A stretch of 64,000 nucleotides of DNA, from the NCBI GenBank assembly GCA_046728115.1, contig JBKPDW010000049.1, positions 1 through 64,000 of the forward strand, in the 5' to 3' direction. How positions within the stretch are numbered: the stretch's first letter is position 1; every line of letters starts with the position of its first letter. Origin of the DNA: CAVSWN01 sp046728115 (lineage in GTDB: Bacteria; Acidobacteriota; Vicinamibacteria; Vicinamibacterales; CAVVIG01). Shown in pieces: positions 8,882 through 17,006 of the stretch. The position numbers and the translations under genes were made by a program. The notes beneath the pieces are model-generated. The model had not been told where the DNA came from and searched no databases. It saw only the letters and a program-made list of their open reading frames with translations.

Positions 8882-9445
8882 ATGAAGCCAAAATTCTTCA
8901 GATCGCAGCCCGACTTCCGCAAATGGCTCGAGAAGAACCATGCCACCCAAAAGGAGCTGTGGGTCGGCTTCTACAAGAAGGCGTCCGGCAGGGGCGGGCT
9001 CGTGTATGAGGAGGCGCTCGACGAAGCCCTGTGCTTCGGCTGGATCGATGGCCTGGTCAAGCGCTTCGACGAGATCAGCTACATGCAACGGTTCACGCCG
9101 CGGACCCGCGCGAGCTCGTGGAGTCTGGTGAACACGAAGCGCGTCGGCGAACTCACCAGACGCGGCGTGATGGCGCCCGCGGGGCTGAAGGCCTTCCGCG
9201 AGCGGAATCTCAAGCGATCCGGCGTTTACTTGTACGAGCAGAAGGATCGTTCGCTCGACCCTGCCTATGAAAAGACCTTCAAGGCAAACGAAACGGCGTG
9301 GACGTATTTTCAAGCGCAGCCACCGGGTTACCGTCGGCTCGCCATCATGTACATCATGACCGCGAAGAAGGAAGAGACACGACAGAAACGCCTGGACGCC
9401 ATCGTGAAGGCGTCGGCGGAACAGCAGAGGACTCGATGGATGTGA
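8882..9445 (+). CDS. YdeI/OmdA-family protein
   Basis: A 187-residue protein with the standard YdeI motifs: KELWVGFYKK, the EEALDEALCFGWIDG block, the RFTPRTRASSWS block, and a C-terminal helical tail (IMTAKKEETRQKRLDAI). The family has been linked to peptide and bacteriocin resistance, but no enzyme activity is firmly assigned. ATG 8882 is 33 bases after the DinB stop; a TTG directly abutting that stop is possible but less likely. Its last 10 bases overlap the next gene, implying translational coupling. Confidence 0.87.
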   Translation: MKPKFFRSQPDFRKWLEKNHATQKELWVGFYKKASGRGGLVYEEALDEALCFGWIDGLVKRFDEISYMQRFTPRTRASSWSLVNTKRVGELTRRGVMAPAGLKAFRERNLKRSGVYLYEQKDRSLDPAYEKTFKANETAWTYFQAQPPGYRRLAIMYIMTAKKEETRQKRLDAIVKASAEQQRTRWM

Positions 9446-9954
9446 CCTCGGCCAGCGCACCGGACCGTCGCGCCTTTCGGATCGAGACCGCGACCGAACG
9501 CGACGTGCCGCTGATCCTGCAGTTGATCAAGGGCCTTGCGGAATACGAGCGGCTGGCCGATCACGTGACGGCCACCGAGGAAGGGCTGCGCGCGTCGTTG
9601 TTCGGCGAGCGTCCCGATGCCGAAGTGCTGATTGCGTACGACCAGGCGAAGCCTGTCGGGTTCGCGCTGTTCTTCCACAACTACTCGACATTCCTGGGTC
9701 AGCGCGGTCTGTATCTCGAGGACCTGTTCGTGTTGCCCGACTGGCGGCGTCGCGGCGTGGGACGGCAGCTCCTTGCGCGCCTGGCACGGCTGGCCATCGA
9801 ACGCCGATGCGGACGGCTCGAGTGGGCAGTACTCGACTGGAACGCGCCAGCGATTCGCTTCTACAAGGCTCTGGGGGCGCGGCCGATGGCCGACTGGACG
9901 GTGTTTCGACTCACGGGCGATGCGTTATCCACTCTTGCCAAAACGGAAGTCTGA
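9436..9954 (+). CDS. GNAT family N-acetyltransferase
   Basis: A 172-residue GNAT enzyme resembling the diamine/spermidine acetyltransferase branch. Visible features are IRLATERD-like first strand (FRIETATERDVPLILQ), the LYLEDLFVLPDWRRRGVG acetyl-CoA loop and the terminal WNAPAIRFYKALGA motif. Substrate probably a polyamine or amine, by similarity of the LYLEDLFV block. The start at ATG 9436 overlaps the upstream gene. Its stop codon is formed by the first units of the heptamer fold-back repeat at 9946-10015. Confidence 0.88.
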   Translation: MDVTSASAPDRRAFRIETATERDVPLILQLIKGLAEYERLADHVTATEEGLRASLFGERPDAEVLIAYDQAKPVGFALFFHNYSTFLGQRGLYLEDLFVLPDWRRRGVGRQLLARLARLAIERRCGRLEWAVLDWNAPAIRFYKALGARPMADWTVFRLTGDALSTLAKTEV

Positions 9955-10015
9955 AGTCTCAAGTCTGAAGTACGAAGTCCGACCTTGGACTTCAGACTTC
10001 AGACTTCAGACTTTA
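9946..10015. repeat. Heptamer tandem fold-back at a convergent gene border
   Basis: Units of GAAGTCT (7-base period) run rightward, then the complementary AGACTTC units follow, so about 28 bases fold back on each other. The element supplies both stop codons: GNAT ends at 9954 and the minus-strand FG-GAP gene ends at 10013-10015. It probably acts as a bidirectional terminator. Confidence 0.8.
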
Positions 10016-11227
10016 GGGTTTAGCGCGGCCTTTGTTCTCGTACCAGCGGATCACGCCGCCGGCGCCCGTGCAGACGAGGTCCGGCAGCCGATCGCCGTTC
10101 ATGTCGGCAGCGACGCAACCATTCATCGCCGCCTTGTCTTCGATGCGGCGGTATTGCCACTGGCCGTTCGCTGGATCGGCCGGCGCGTAGAAGACGTGAA
10201 CGCCCGGCGTAGGATTGGGATTCCGCTCCGTGACACGCCCGTTGTCGTTGGCGATCACATCGTCGCGGCCGTCGCCGTTCAGGTCGACCACTGCCACCTC
10301 GTGTCCGCTGGAGACCTTGTCGAAGATGACCCGGCGATGCCAGGTGCCACCGCCTTCCGTGTAGATCACCACTTCGTTGCCATGCCATGGTTCGACCGCG
10401 GCGAGAAAGCGTTTGCCGTCTTGTTTGCCGACGCCGACATCGCTCGCGCCGAGGCGCGGCGCCTTCTCGGCGTGGGCGGACGACAGCAGCAGTTTCTCGA
10501 ACTTCATCGTGTCGCCGCTGCCCATCCCGCGGTAGAGCGCGATGCCCTCGAAGCTGGCCACCAGGAACTGCTCGCGCCTGGTGCCGTCCCACGCCACCGG
10601 CCGCACGCGGTGGATGATGCCGGGAATGTCGTTGGCGACGAGATGTCGCTTCCAATCCTTTGGGCTGTACCAGAAGATCGACGCCTTGTCCTGGTCGTAG
10701 GTTGGCGCCGCGCCGGCTTCTCCGATCAGCGGCGCGTTAATCAGCTCTTTCTTGCCGTCGCCGTCGAGGTCGGCCCACGCCACGTGGTGTGAGGTCGGAA
10801 ACTGATCGATTTTCTCGACCTTCCAGGGTTGACGCGGATCCCCCTCGTGGTGGGCGATCCAAATGAGCCCCGCACTGTTGGCGGGCTGCATCGCAAACGA
10901 GCTCTGGAACGCGATCTCCGGAATGCCGTCGCCGTCGATGTCGGCCATCGCCTGATTCACGATCTGCAGCGTGTCCGAGACGATCACGTGCCGGGTCCAC
11001 GACGGGTTCTCATACCAGGCAAGCTCAGGCACCGACAACGAATTGGCAATGACGTCGAGCTTGCCGTCCTTGTTGAAATCCGCCACCGAGACCGAATAGC
11101 CACCTCGGAAATTCGCGTCGATATCGTGTGGCACGAAATCCACCGGTCCCGAGGGTGATGCACCTCGAAGAGCGGCGGCGACGGCGAACACTGCCACTGC
11201 GGCGAAACCTGTAGATTTGGCACTCAT
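10013..11227 (-). CDS. Secreted FG-GAP/VCBS repeat protein
   Basis: A 404-residue exported protein. A signal peptide (about residues 1-25, FAAVAVFAVAAALRG) is followed by at least five FG-GAP/VCBS repeats, seen as calcium-binding loops DFNKDGKLD, DIDGDGIPE, DLDGDGKKE, DLNGDGRDD and DMNGDRLPD. These make a seven-bladed propeller like that of integrin alpha chains. The role is unknown; such proteins are common and multi-copy in acidobacteria and planctomycetes. I start at ATG 11227 because the signal peptide begins there; the frame is open to 11347 but the extra 40 residues are low-complexity. Confidence 0.85.
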   Translation of the reverse strand: MSAKSTGFAAVAVFAVAAALRGASPSGPVDFVPHDIDANFRGGYSVSVADFNKDGKLDVIANSLSVPELAWYENPSWTRHVIVSDTLQIVNQAMADIDGDGIPEIAFQSSFAMQPANSAGLIWIAHHEGDPRQPWKVEKIDQFPTSHHVAWADLDGDGKKELINAPLIGEAGAAPTYDQDKASIFWYSPKDWKRHLVANDIPGIIHRVRPVAWDGTRREQFLVASFEGIALYRGMGSGDTMKFEKLLLSSAHAEKAPRLGASDVGVGKQDGKRFLAAVEPWHGNEVVIYTEGGGTWHRRVIFDKVSSGHEVAVVDLNGDGRDDVIANDNGRVTERNPNPTPGVHVFYAPADPANGQWQYRRIEDKAAMNGCVAADMNGDRLPDLVCTGAGGVIRWYENKGRAKP

Positions 11228-11356
11228 GGCGCCATCATCTTCGAGCGCCGGGGGTTGTTCAAGCGGTTTTGCGCCCTTCCCTGCCTTTTCTGCCCGTTTC
11301 GGCATCGACCGCGCTACAATGCTCCGATCGTTTGGCCGTTCTTTCACGGAGGCACT

Positions 11357-12520
11357 ATGACTGTTTCACGCCGGAACTTCGTGGGTGGCTTTGCAGCGGC
11401 CCTGGGATATCTGGGAGTCGGTCCAGAGATTGATCTGTTCGCGCAGGGCCAGGGCCGCACCGGCGTACCGCGGCCGGGCATGGACGAATACGACCAGATC
11501 GCGCACCTGTCGAGCAACGAGAACTGCTGGGGGCCGCCCGATTCGGTGCTGAAGGCGATGAACCAGTCGTTCAAGTATGCGATGCGTTACGGTTATCCCG
11601 GCGGCGATGTCGTCGGCGAAGTTGCCAGGCTGCACGGCGTGAAGCAAGAGAACGTGCTGCTCACGGCGGGTTCAGGCGAAGTGCTCGACGTCGTCGGTAC
11701 GACGTACTTGATGAACGGCAAGAAGGTGCTCGGCGTGGAGCCGACGTACAGCTCGGTCTACCAGCATGCGACGAGCATCAAATCGTCGGCGATCAAGCTG
11801 CCGCTGGCGAAGGATTTCCGTCAGAGCATTCCCGCATTCATCAAGGCCGCCAACGAGCACGCCAGCGAAATCGGGCTCGTGTACCTCTGCAACCCGAACA
11901 ACCCGACCGGCGTGATCGTGACGAAGGACGAAGTGAAGGAACTGCTCGACGGCATCCCGAAGGACATGCCGGTGCTGATCGACGAGGCGTACCATCATTT
12001 CGTCGACGATCCGAAGTACGCCACGTCGATTCCGTACGTGCTCGAGGGTCGTCCGGTCATCATCGCGCGCACCTTCTCGAAGATTGCCGCGCTGGCCGCA
12101 ATGCGAATCGGCTACGCGGTCGCTCCCGCGGAGATGATTCAGAAGATGCGTCCATACAGCATGGGCAGCGTCAACGTCGCCGCTCGATTCGGCGCAGTCG
12201 CGGCGCTCAAGGACACGCAGGGCCAGGCCGAGATCAAGAAGCGTACGATCACGCTCCGCAAGAAGACGCAGGCGGATCTGGAAGCCTACGGCTACGAGAC
12301 CATTCCATCGGAAACCAACTTCTTCATGGTGAGCATCCCCCGCGAGATCCAGCCGGTGATCGAGGAGTTCCGCCAGAAGAAAGTTGCCGTCGGGCGTCCG
12401 TTCCCCCCGATGACGAAACACATGCGCGTGTCGGTCGGCACCGAGGACGAGATGGCGCGGTTCGTGACCGCGTTCAAGGAAATCTTCCCGGCGAAGTCTC
12501 GGACTACCGCAGGCGGGTAG
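11357..12520 (+). CDS. Tat-exported class I/II PLP aminotransferase (HisC-like)
   Basis: A 387-residue fold-type I aminotransferase. The N terminus is a twin-arginine signal (SRRNFVGG then a hydrophobic segment to about residue 30), so the folded enzyme should be exported or membrane-anchored. PLP-site motifs are intact: NPNNPTG around 180, the DEAYHHF Asp, and ARTFSKIAALAAMRIGY with the Schiff-base Lys at about 242. It is closest in style to histidinol-phosphate aminotransferase, but no his genes are nearby and the export signal argues against histidine synthesis. ATG 11357 has GGAGG 4-5 bases upstream. Confidence 0.88.
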   Translation: MTVSRRNFVGGFAAALGYLGVGPEIDLFAQGQGRTGVPRPGMDEYDQIAHLSSNENCWGPPDSVLKAMNQSFKYAMRYGYPGGDVVGEVARLHGVKQENVLLTAGSGEVLDVVGTTYLMNGKKVLGVEPTYSSVYQHATSIKSSAIKLPLAKDFRQSIPAFIKAANEHASEIGLVYLCNPNNPTGVIVTKDEVKELLDGIPKDMPVLIDEAYHHFVDDPKYATSIPYVLEGRPVIIARTFSKIAALAAMRIGYAVAPAEMIQKMRPYSMGSVNVAARFGAVAALKDTQGQAEIKKRTITLRKKTQADLEAYGYETIPSETNFFMVSIPREIQPVIEEFRQKKVAVGRPFPPMTKHMRVSVGTEDEMARFVTAFKEIFPAKSRTTAGG

Positions 12521-12540
12521 CAACGGGGTTAAGGTCAGGC

Positions 12541-12565
12541 GATTAGGGATTAGCGGTTAGGGATT
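12541..12565. repeat. Heptamer tandem repeat (GATTAGG-type)
   Basis: Three 7-base units (GATTAGG, GATTAGC, GGTTAGG) and a partial fourth follow the aminotransferase stop. The 344 bases from 12521 to 12864 otherwise contain only the hairpins listed separately; no gene is seen. Confidence 0.55.
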
Positions 12566-12590
12566 GAAGTCAGGGTTAGCCAAGGGCTGA

Positions 12591-12664
12591 CCGCGTGTCA
12601 CGCGGTAGCCCGACGGGCGAAGGCGGATGGGCGACGGTCTGCAGAGATCGTCGCCCATTTTCAT
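12591..12664 (+). terminator. Tandem hairpins, probable terminator
   Basis: A 7-bp stem with a one-base loop (12591-12605) is followed by a perfect 10-bp stem (12627-12636 with 12649-12658, 12-base loop) and then a T-rich run. It lies 70-140 bases after the aminotransferase gene and well before the response regulator, so termination is the simplest reading; a leader element of the downstream gene is the alternative. Confidence 0.45.
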
Positions 12665-12864
12665 TTCTGGCTCCATCATTTGCTGACACTTCTGGCTCTC
12701 CAACCACAGATTCGTCGCCCGCCGCACGGCCTGGTGCGACGCGCGGGAGCGGTTCGCGGAACGGTTTGGACGAACACGGTTTAGTGATTCGGGAATGCGC
12801 AGTTGGACGGTCCGTCCGTTGCATGACGGCTCTGGTCCCCACTCGCGCCAAGAGGTGTTCCGCG

Positions 12865-13839
12865 ATGTCCATGGCTGGAAAAGTGCTCGTCGCCGACGAT
12901 TACGGGCCGAATCTGTCGGGGCTCCGCCTGCTCCTTCAAGCCGCCGGCTACGATGTGCTGACCGCCTCGAACGGCAGCGAGGCCTTGCGAATGGCGCGGC
13001 ACGACGCGCCCGATGTCGTCCTGCTCGATGTCGTCATGCCGGGCATGTCGGGTCTGGACGTGTGCGCGTCGCTCAAGCAGTCGAAGGCCACGCAGCTGAC
13101 GCCCGTCGTCCTGATCAGCGGCGGCCGGGCGCGCGACACGCGTCTGGCCGGACTCGACGCCGGGGCGGACGACTTCCTCAACAAGCCGGTCGATCCCGAC
13201 GAACTCTACGCACGTGTGCGCGCGCTCATCCGGCTCAAGAAAGCAACCGATGCGCTCGAGTCGGCGGAAGCGCTGTTTCTCGCGCTCGGCCGCATCATCG
13301 AAGCGCGCGATTCCTACACAGAAGGCCACTGTGAGCGCCTGGCGGAGTACGCGATCGCGTTGGGCTCGAGCCTGGCTCTGCCACAATCGGATCTCGACGC
13401 GTTGTATCGCGGTGCCTTCCTGCACGACATTGGCAAGATTGCCATCCCCGATCGTGTGCTGTTGAAGAAGGGAAAGTTGACGCGTCAGGAATACGCTCTG
13501 ATGAAGCAGCATCCGGCGATTGGCGACGAGCTGTGCCGAACGGTCAGGTCACTCGATCCGGTGCGCCCGGTCATCCGGTCGCACCACGAGCGCCGCGACG
13601 GACGCGGCTACCCGGATCAGCTGGCCGGCGACGACATACCGCTGCTGGCGCGCATCGTGAGCGTCGTGGACGTCTTCGACGCCTTGACTACGGATCGCCC
13701 GTACCGAAAGGGCATTCGACGTTCGGCGGCATACAAGGTGATGATGGACCAGGCGCGAGGCGGCGGGTGCGATTGCGCTCTGGTCGAGGCCTTCATCGAG
13801 GTGCATCGTGCCGGCGAGTTCCGCCGAGCGGCGTCGTGA
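12865..13839 (+). CDS. Response regulator with HD-GYP output domain
   Basis: A 324-residue two-domain signalling protein. Residues 5-125 are a receiver domain with acidic pair Asp11/Asp12, phospho-acceptor Asp55 (VVLLDVVMPG) and the NKPVDP lysine. Residues about 145-320 are an HD-GYP phosphodiesterase domain with HDIGKIAIPD (about 187) and HHERRDGRGYP (about 247), the residues needed for cyclic-di-GMP hydrolysis. It should lower c-di-GMP when phosphorylated. No histidine kinase is adjacent, so the partner is unknown. ATG 12865 has AGAGG 9 bases upstream; ATG 12871 and 12823 are in-frame alternatives. Confidence 0.9.
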   Translation: MSMAGKVLVADDYGPNLSGLRLLLQAAGYDVLTASNGSEALRMARHDAPDVVLLDVVMPGMSGLDVCASLKQSKATQLTPVVLISGGRARDTRLAGLDAGADDFLNKPVDPDELYARVRALIRLKKATDALESAEALFLALGRIIEARDSYTEGHCERLAEYAIALGSSLALPQSDLDALYRGAFLHDIGKIAIPDRVLLKKGKLTRQEYALMKQHPAIGDELCRTVRSLDPVRPVIRSHHERRDGRGYPDQLAGDDIPLLARIVSVVDVFDALTTDRPYRKGIRRSAAYKVMMDQARGGGCDCALVEAFIEVHRAGEFRRAAS

Positions 13840-13845
13840 CCGTTC

Positions 13846-15546
13846 TCATCCTGCGTGCGCGCGGTATTCGACGGGATCAATAGGCACCTCGATTACCGCC
13901 GGAACGTCGAGAAGCTGTGCCTCCTTGACGGCTTCCTCGAGCTCGTCGAGGGTCGTTACCCGGCGACTCCATGCACCGAAGGCGGCGGCCGCGGCGGCGA
14001 AATCGATGTCGCCGTACCGAACGCCGTAGTCCACATAGCCGCGTCGCTGCTGGGCGACCTGAATCAGGCTGAGGGCGTTGTCGTTGTAGACGACGGTGAC
14101 GAAAGGGATCCGCCGTCTCACGCAGGTTTCGATGTCCGCGAACACCATTGCGAAACCGCCGTCGCCCATCGTGCACAGTACCGGGCGGTCCGGCATCGCG
14201 AGCTTCGCGGCCATCGCGGCCGGAAGGCTGTAGCCCATCGCGGACAGGCCATTCGACTCGAGGAACGTCATCGGCCGGGTGCTGCGCCAGGCCTGCGACA
14301 CAATCAGCTTGATGGACCCGACATCGGTCGTGATGATCGTTTCCGGCGGAAACAGATCCCGCAGCCGCCGAGTGACGTCGAGCGCGGATAATCCTTTCTT
14401 TCCTTCCCGCCCGTCCAACCCCTGCTGGCGGTCAAACCCTTCCTGCCCGTCATGCCGATGCCGTCTTTCCTTCCCGTCCCGCACTTCCTGCTCCTGTCGC
14501 CCACGCAGCGTTGCTTCCAGCCGCATGCGAAACGCGGCTTCGTCTGCATCCGTCCACTCGAACGGTTCATACGGCCGATCGGCGAGGGCATTCAACGACG
14601 CGACGGTGTCGCCGATCAGCTCGAGCGCCGGGCGGTACTGGCCGGACGCAATCGACACCGGCGCAATCGACACCAGCTTCATTGTCTTGTGCCAGACCTT
14701 GTCGGATTCGACCGGATCGAATCCGACGCCGATCAGGAGATCAGCCTGCGCGAAGAAGTCGACGATGACCGCGTCGGCGGCGAGACCGCTGCAGACGGCG
14801 AAGTAGCGCGCGTGATCCTCGGGCAGAATGCCTTTGGCCTTTGGCGTCACGAAGACCGGCGCGTTCAACGCCTCGACGAATCGACGGACGGCGGGTGGAT
14901 CCGCGTGCGGATTCAGATCCAGTCCGAGGACTACGATCGGCCGGCGCGCGCGCGCGATCTCGTCACGCAGGCGCGCAATCGCGTCCGGTTTCGGCGCCGG
15001 TGGCGGATCCGGTGAGAGGCTGACCATTGCCGGATCCTCGGCCTGGCGATCGGGCGTTCGCGCGACATCGCTTGGCAGGGCAAGATGCACAGGCCCGAAC
15101 CGTGGTGTCATCGCCGACTGCCAGGCGTGCCGCACCGTGGCAGCGGTATTGACGCCGTCGAGCGTGATCGTCTGTTTCGTGAACGGACGAAACACAGCAT
15201 TCAGATCCAGCTGCTGATGCGTGGCGTATGGCGCAGCCGTCGTCGACATGGTGGCCGTAATCGCGATGAGCGATGAGCGATCGAGATACGCGTTGGCCAC
15301 GCCGAGCGTCAGGTTCAAGGCTCCAGGGCCAAGCGTCGAGACACAGACGCCAGGCTTGCGTTCGATCTGGCCAGACGCATCGGCCATGAAAGCCGCCACC
15401 GCCTCGTGGCGGACGAGAATAAATTCAATGCCGACCTTGCGCGCGGCCTCGATGAAGTCGAGGATTTCACCGCCAGGGAGTCCGTACATGCGAGTGATTC
15501 CGGCGTCGCGGAGCGTGGAGGCGAGGACATCGGCGACAGTTGGCAT
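13846..15546 (-). CDS. Thiamine diphosphate-dependent enzyme, acetolactate synthase-like
   Basis: A 566-residue enzyme with the three-domain ThDP layout: Pyr domain with catalytic Glu in VRHEAVAAFMADA (about 49), a central domain, and the PP domain with GDGGFAMVFADIET and the following ND (metal/diphosphate motif). It resembles acetolactate synthase/benzoylformate decarboxylase-type enzymes; substrate unknown and no regulatory subunit is adjacent. Between the central and PP domains, about residues 350-384, there is an odd hydrophilic insert rich in DGxE/RxxQG words, encoded by a low-complexity DNA repeat (14398-14498). The stop is 6 bases from the convergent HD-GYP stop. Confidence 0.85.
   Translation of the reverse strand: MPTVADVLASTLRDAGITRMYGLPGGEILDFIEAARKVGIEFILVRHEAVAAFMADASGQIERKPGVCVSTLGPGALNLTLGVANAYLDRSSLIAITATMSTTAAPYATHQQLDLNAVFRPFTKQTITLDGVNTAATVRHAWQSAMTPRFGPVHLALPSDVARTPDRQAEDPAMVSLSPDPPPAPKPDAIARLRDEIARARRPIVVLGLDLNPHADPPAVRRFVEALNAPVFVTPKAKGILPEDHARYFAVCSGLAADAVIVDFFAQADLLIGVGFDPVESDKVWHKTMKLVSIAPVSIASGQYRPALELIGDTVASLNALADRPYEPFEWTDADEAAFRMRLEATLRGRQEQEVRDGKERRHRHDGQEGFDRQQGLDGREGKKGLSALDVTRRLRDLFPPETIITTDVGSIKLIVSQAWRSTRPMTFLESNGLSAMGYSLPAAMAAKLAMPDRPVLCTMGDGGFAMVFADIETCVRRRIPFVTVVYNDNALSLIQVAQQRRGYVDYGVRYGDIDFAAAAAAFGAWSRRVTTLDELEEAVKEAQLLDVPAVIEVPIDPVEYRAHAG
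14398..14498. repeat. Low-complexity repeat inserted in the ThDP enzyme gene
   Basis: Words related to TTTCCTTCCCGYCCGTC recur several times on the plus strand and have no counterpart in the rest of the gene. The repeat is read in frame as a charged linker between two folded domains. Confidence 0.55.
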
Positions 15547-15550
15547 AACG

Positions 15551-15636
15551 AGGTTCGTAGGTTCGTAGGTTCGCGGGTTCGCAGGTTCGCGGTTCGGGAA
15601 CTTTCGAATCCACGAACTCGCGAACCCTCGAACCTC
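15551..15636. repeat. Octamer tandem array with inverted partner
   Basis: Six units of AGGTTCGY (15551-15598, 8-base period) are followed by four units of the complementary CGAACCYC type (15605-15636), so the DNA can fold back. It lies in the divergent gap between the ThDP enzyme and the GNAT gene, abutting the ThDP start codon region. Confidence 0.8.
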
Positions 15637-15713
15637 GCCATCAAACTATAATCCGACGGCGCGATGGAAAGCCGACCGAGCTTCATGGCGGTGCGTGTCG
15701 CGCGCGTGGACGC

Positions 15714-16550
15714 GTGACTCATATGGCGGGACCCGGAGGCTATCCATTCGCAGATCTGGCGCTCGCGCGCCGGCTCGAACGAACGGAGGGCGTGGCCAGT
15801 TCGCGTTCGATCGAAGCACGCGCCAGCATCGCGCCCGAGCGCGGCGCGTGCTGGATCGAAGTGGCCGGAACGCTGGCGATGTTCGATGGTCCGACGTCAC
15901 CGCTGACGCAGACGTTCGGCCTCGGGATGTTCGAGCCCGTCACGGAAACGGCGCTCGATCAGATCGAAGCGTTCTTTCGCGACCGAGGCGCGCCGTCTTT
16001 CCACGAAATCAGCCCGCTTGCGCACGAATCCACGGTCGCGCTGCTGAACGCGCGGAGGTATCAGCCGTTCGAGTTCACCAGCCTGATGTATCGATCGATT
16101 GCGGACTGGAGCTCGCCGCCTCCGTCCAATCCGGCGGTCCGCGTGCGGATAATCGCGCCGGATGAATCGGAGGTCTGGGCGCGAACGGCGATGGCGGGAT
16201 GGAGTGACTATGCGTCTCTCGGTGACTTCATGCTCGGCATGGGGCGCATGAATGCGGCGACCCACGGTGCGCGATCGTATCTGGCCGAGCTCGACGGCCG
16301 GCCGATTGCGACGGCCAGCCTCCGCATCCACGACGGCGTCGCATTTCTCGCCGGTGCGGCCACGATCCCGTCGGCGCGACGCTGCGGGGCGCAACTGGCG
16401 CTGCTCGATCGCCGTCTCCGCGATGGCGTCGACGCCGGCTGCGATATCGCCATGATGGGCGCGGCGCCGGGAAGCGCCTCGCAGCGCAATGCCGAACGCC
16501 ACGGATTTCGGATCGCTTACACACGCGTGAAGTGGAGAGCAGCACCTTGA
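15714..16550 (+). CDS. GNAT-like acetyltransferase
   Basis: A 278-residue protein with two tandem GNAT-like halves. The C-terminal half shows the usual signs: a tolerated AELDGRPIATASL strand pair, the AGAATIPSARRCGAQLALL loop at the acetyl-CoA site and a terminal SQRNAERHGFRIAYTRVKW motif. Substrate unknown. GTG 15714 or ATG 15723 could be the start; no clear ribosome site separates them. It stands alone between the octamer repeat array and the padR promoter. Confidence 0.8.
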   Translation: MTHMAGPGGYPFADLALARRLERTEGVASSRSIEARASIAPERGACWIEVAGTLAMFDGPTSPLTQTFGLGMFEPVTETALDQIEAFFRDRGAPSFHEISPLAHESTVALLNARRYQPFEFTSLMYRSIADWSSPPPSNPAVRVRIIAPDESEVWARTAMAGWSDYASLGDFMLGMGRMNAATHGARSYLAELDGRPIATASLRIHDGVAFLAGAATIPSARRCGAQLALLDRRLRDGVDAGCDIAMMGAAPGSASQRNAERHGFRIAYTRVKWRAAP

Positions 16551-16633
16551 ACCTTACGGCGAGATACTCACATTCTTGAACGACGCTAGCCCGGCCGTAT
16601 TTCGAATAGTGTCCACCGCGTCGCAGACACGCC

Positions 16634-16673
16634 TTGACATTCTAGGTGAGCGTCCGCATACTCACCTAGAATG
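16634..16673 (+). promoter_or_regulatory. padR promoter with perfect 13-bp operator palindrome
   Basis: TTGACA (16634-16639) and CATACT (16657-16662) form a promoter with a 17-base spacer. Arms 16638-16650 and 16661-16673 are exact reverse complements separated by 10 bases; they cover the -35 edge, the -10 edge and the ATG at 16671. Transcription would begin within a few bases of the start codon, so the mRNA is probably leaderless and autorepressed. Confidence 0.75.
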
Positions 16674-17006
16674 TCTACCGAAGAGCGTCTGGAACTGCTT
16701 CAAGGTACGCTCGACCTGCTGATCATGCAGTCGCTGCGCCGCGGTCCGGCGCACGACCACGCGATCATGCAGGCGATCGAACGCAGGTCGGGGTCGGTCC
16801 TCCACGTCGAACAGGGATCGCTCTATCCGGCGCTGCACCGTCTGATCAAGCGCGGCTGGATCACCTTCGAACACGGCACGTCAGAAAACAACCGCCGAGC
16901 GAAGTACTACAAGCTCACCGCCAAGGGGCTGAAGCAGCTCGCGGTCGAGACCTCCAATTGGGAAAAGCTCGCAAGTGCCATCGCTCGCGTTCTGAGGCCG
17001 GCATGA
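16671..17006 (+). CDS. PadR-family transcriptional repressor
   Basis: A 111-residue winged-helix repressor. The family pattern is complete: [20 protein letters not shown] at the N terminus, the recognition/wing region [18 protein letters not shown], then [16 protein letters not shown] and a short C-terminal helix. PadR proteins bind as dimers to palindromes and release on ligand binding. The start codon lies inside its presumed own operator. The stop overlaps the next gene's start as ATGA, so it is translationally coupled to the ADOP permease, which it very likely controls. Confidence 0.93.
   Translation: MSTEERLELLQGTLDLLIMQSLRRGPAHDHAIMQAIERRSGSVLHVEQGSLYPALHRLIKRGWITFEHGTSENNRRAKYYKLTAKGLKQLAVETSNWEKLASAIARVLRPA

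Noticed and set aside
12591..12660. Possible cyclic-di-GMP riboswitch before the HD-GYP gene
   Set aside because: The two hairpins lack the conserved GEMM core sequence, and the distance to the start codon is over 200 bases. A terminator is simpler.
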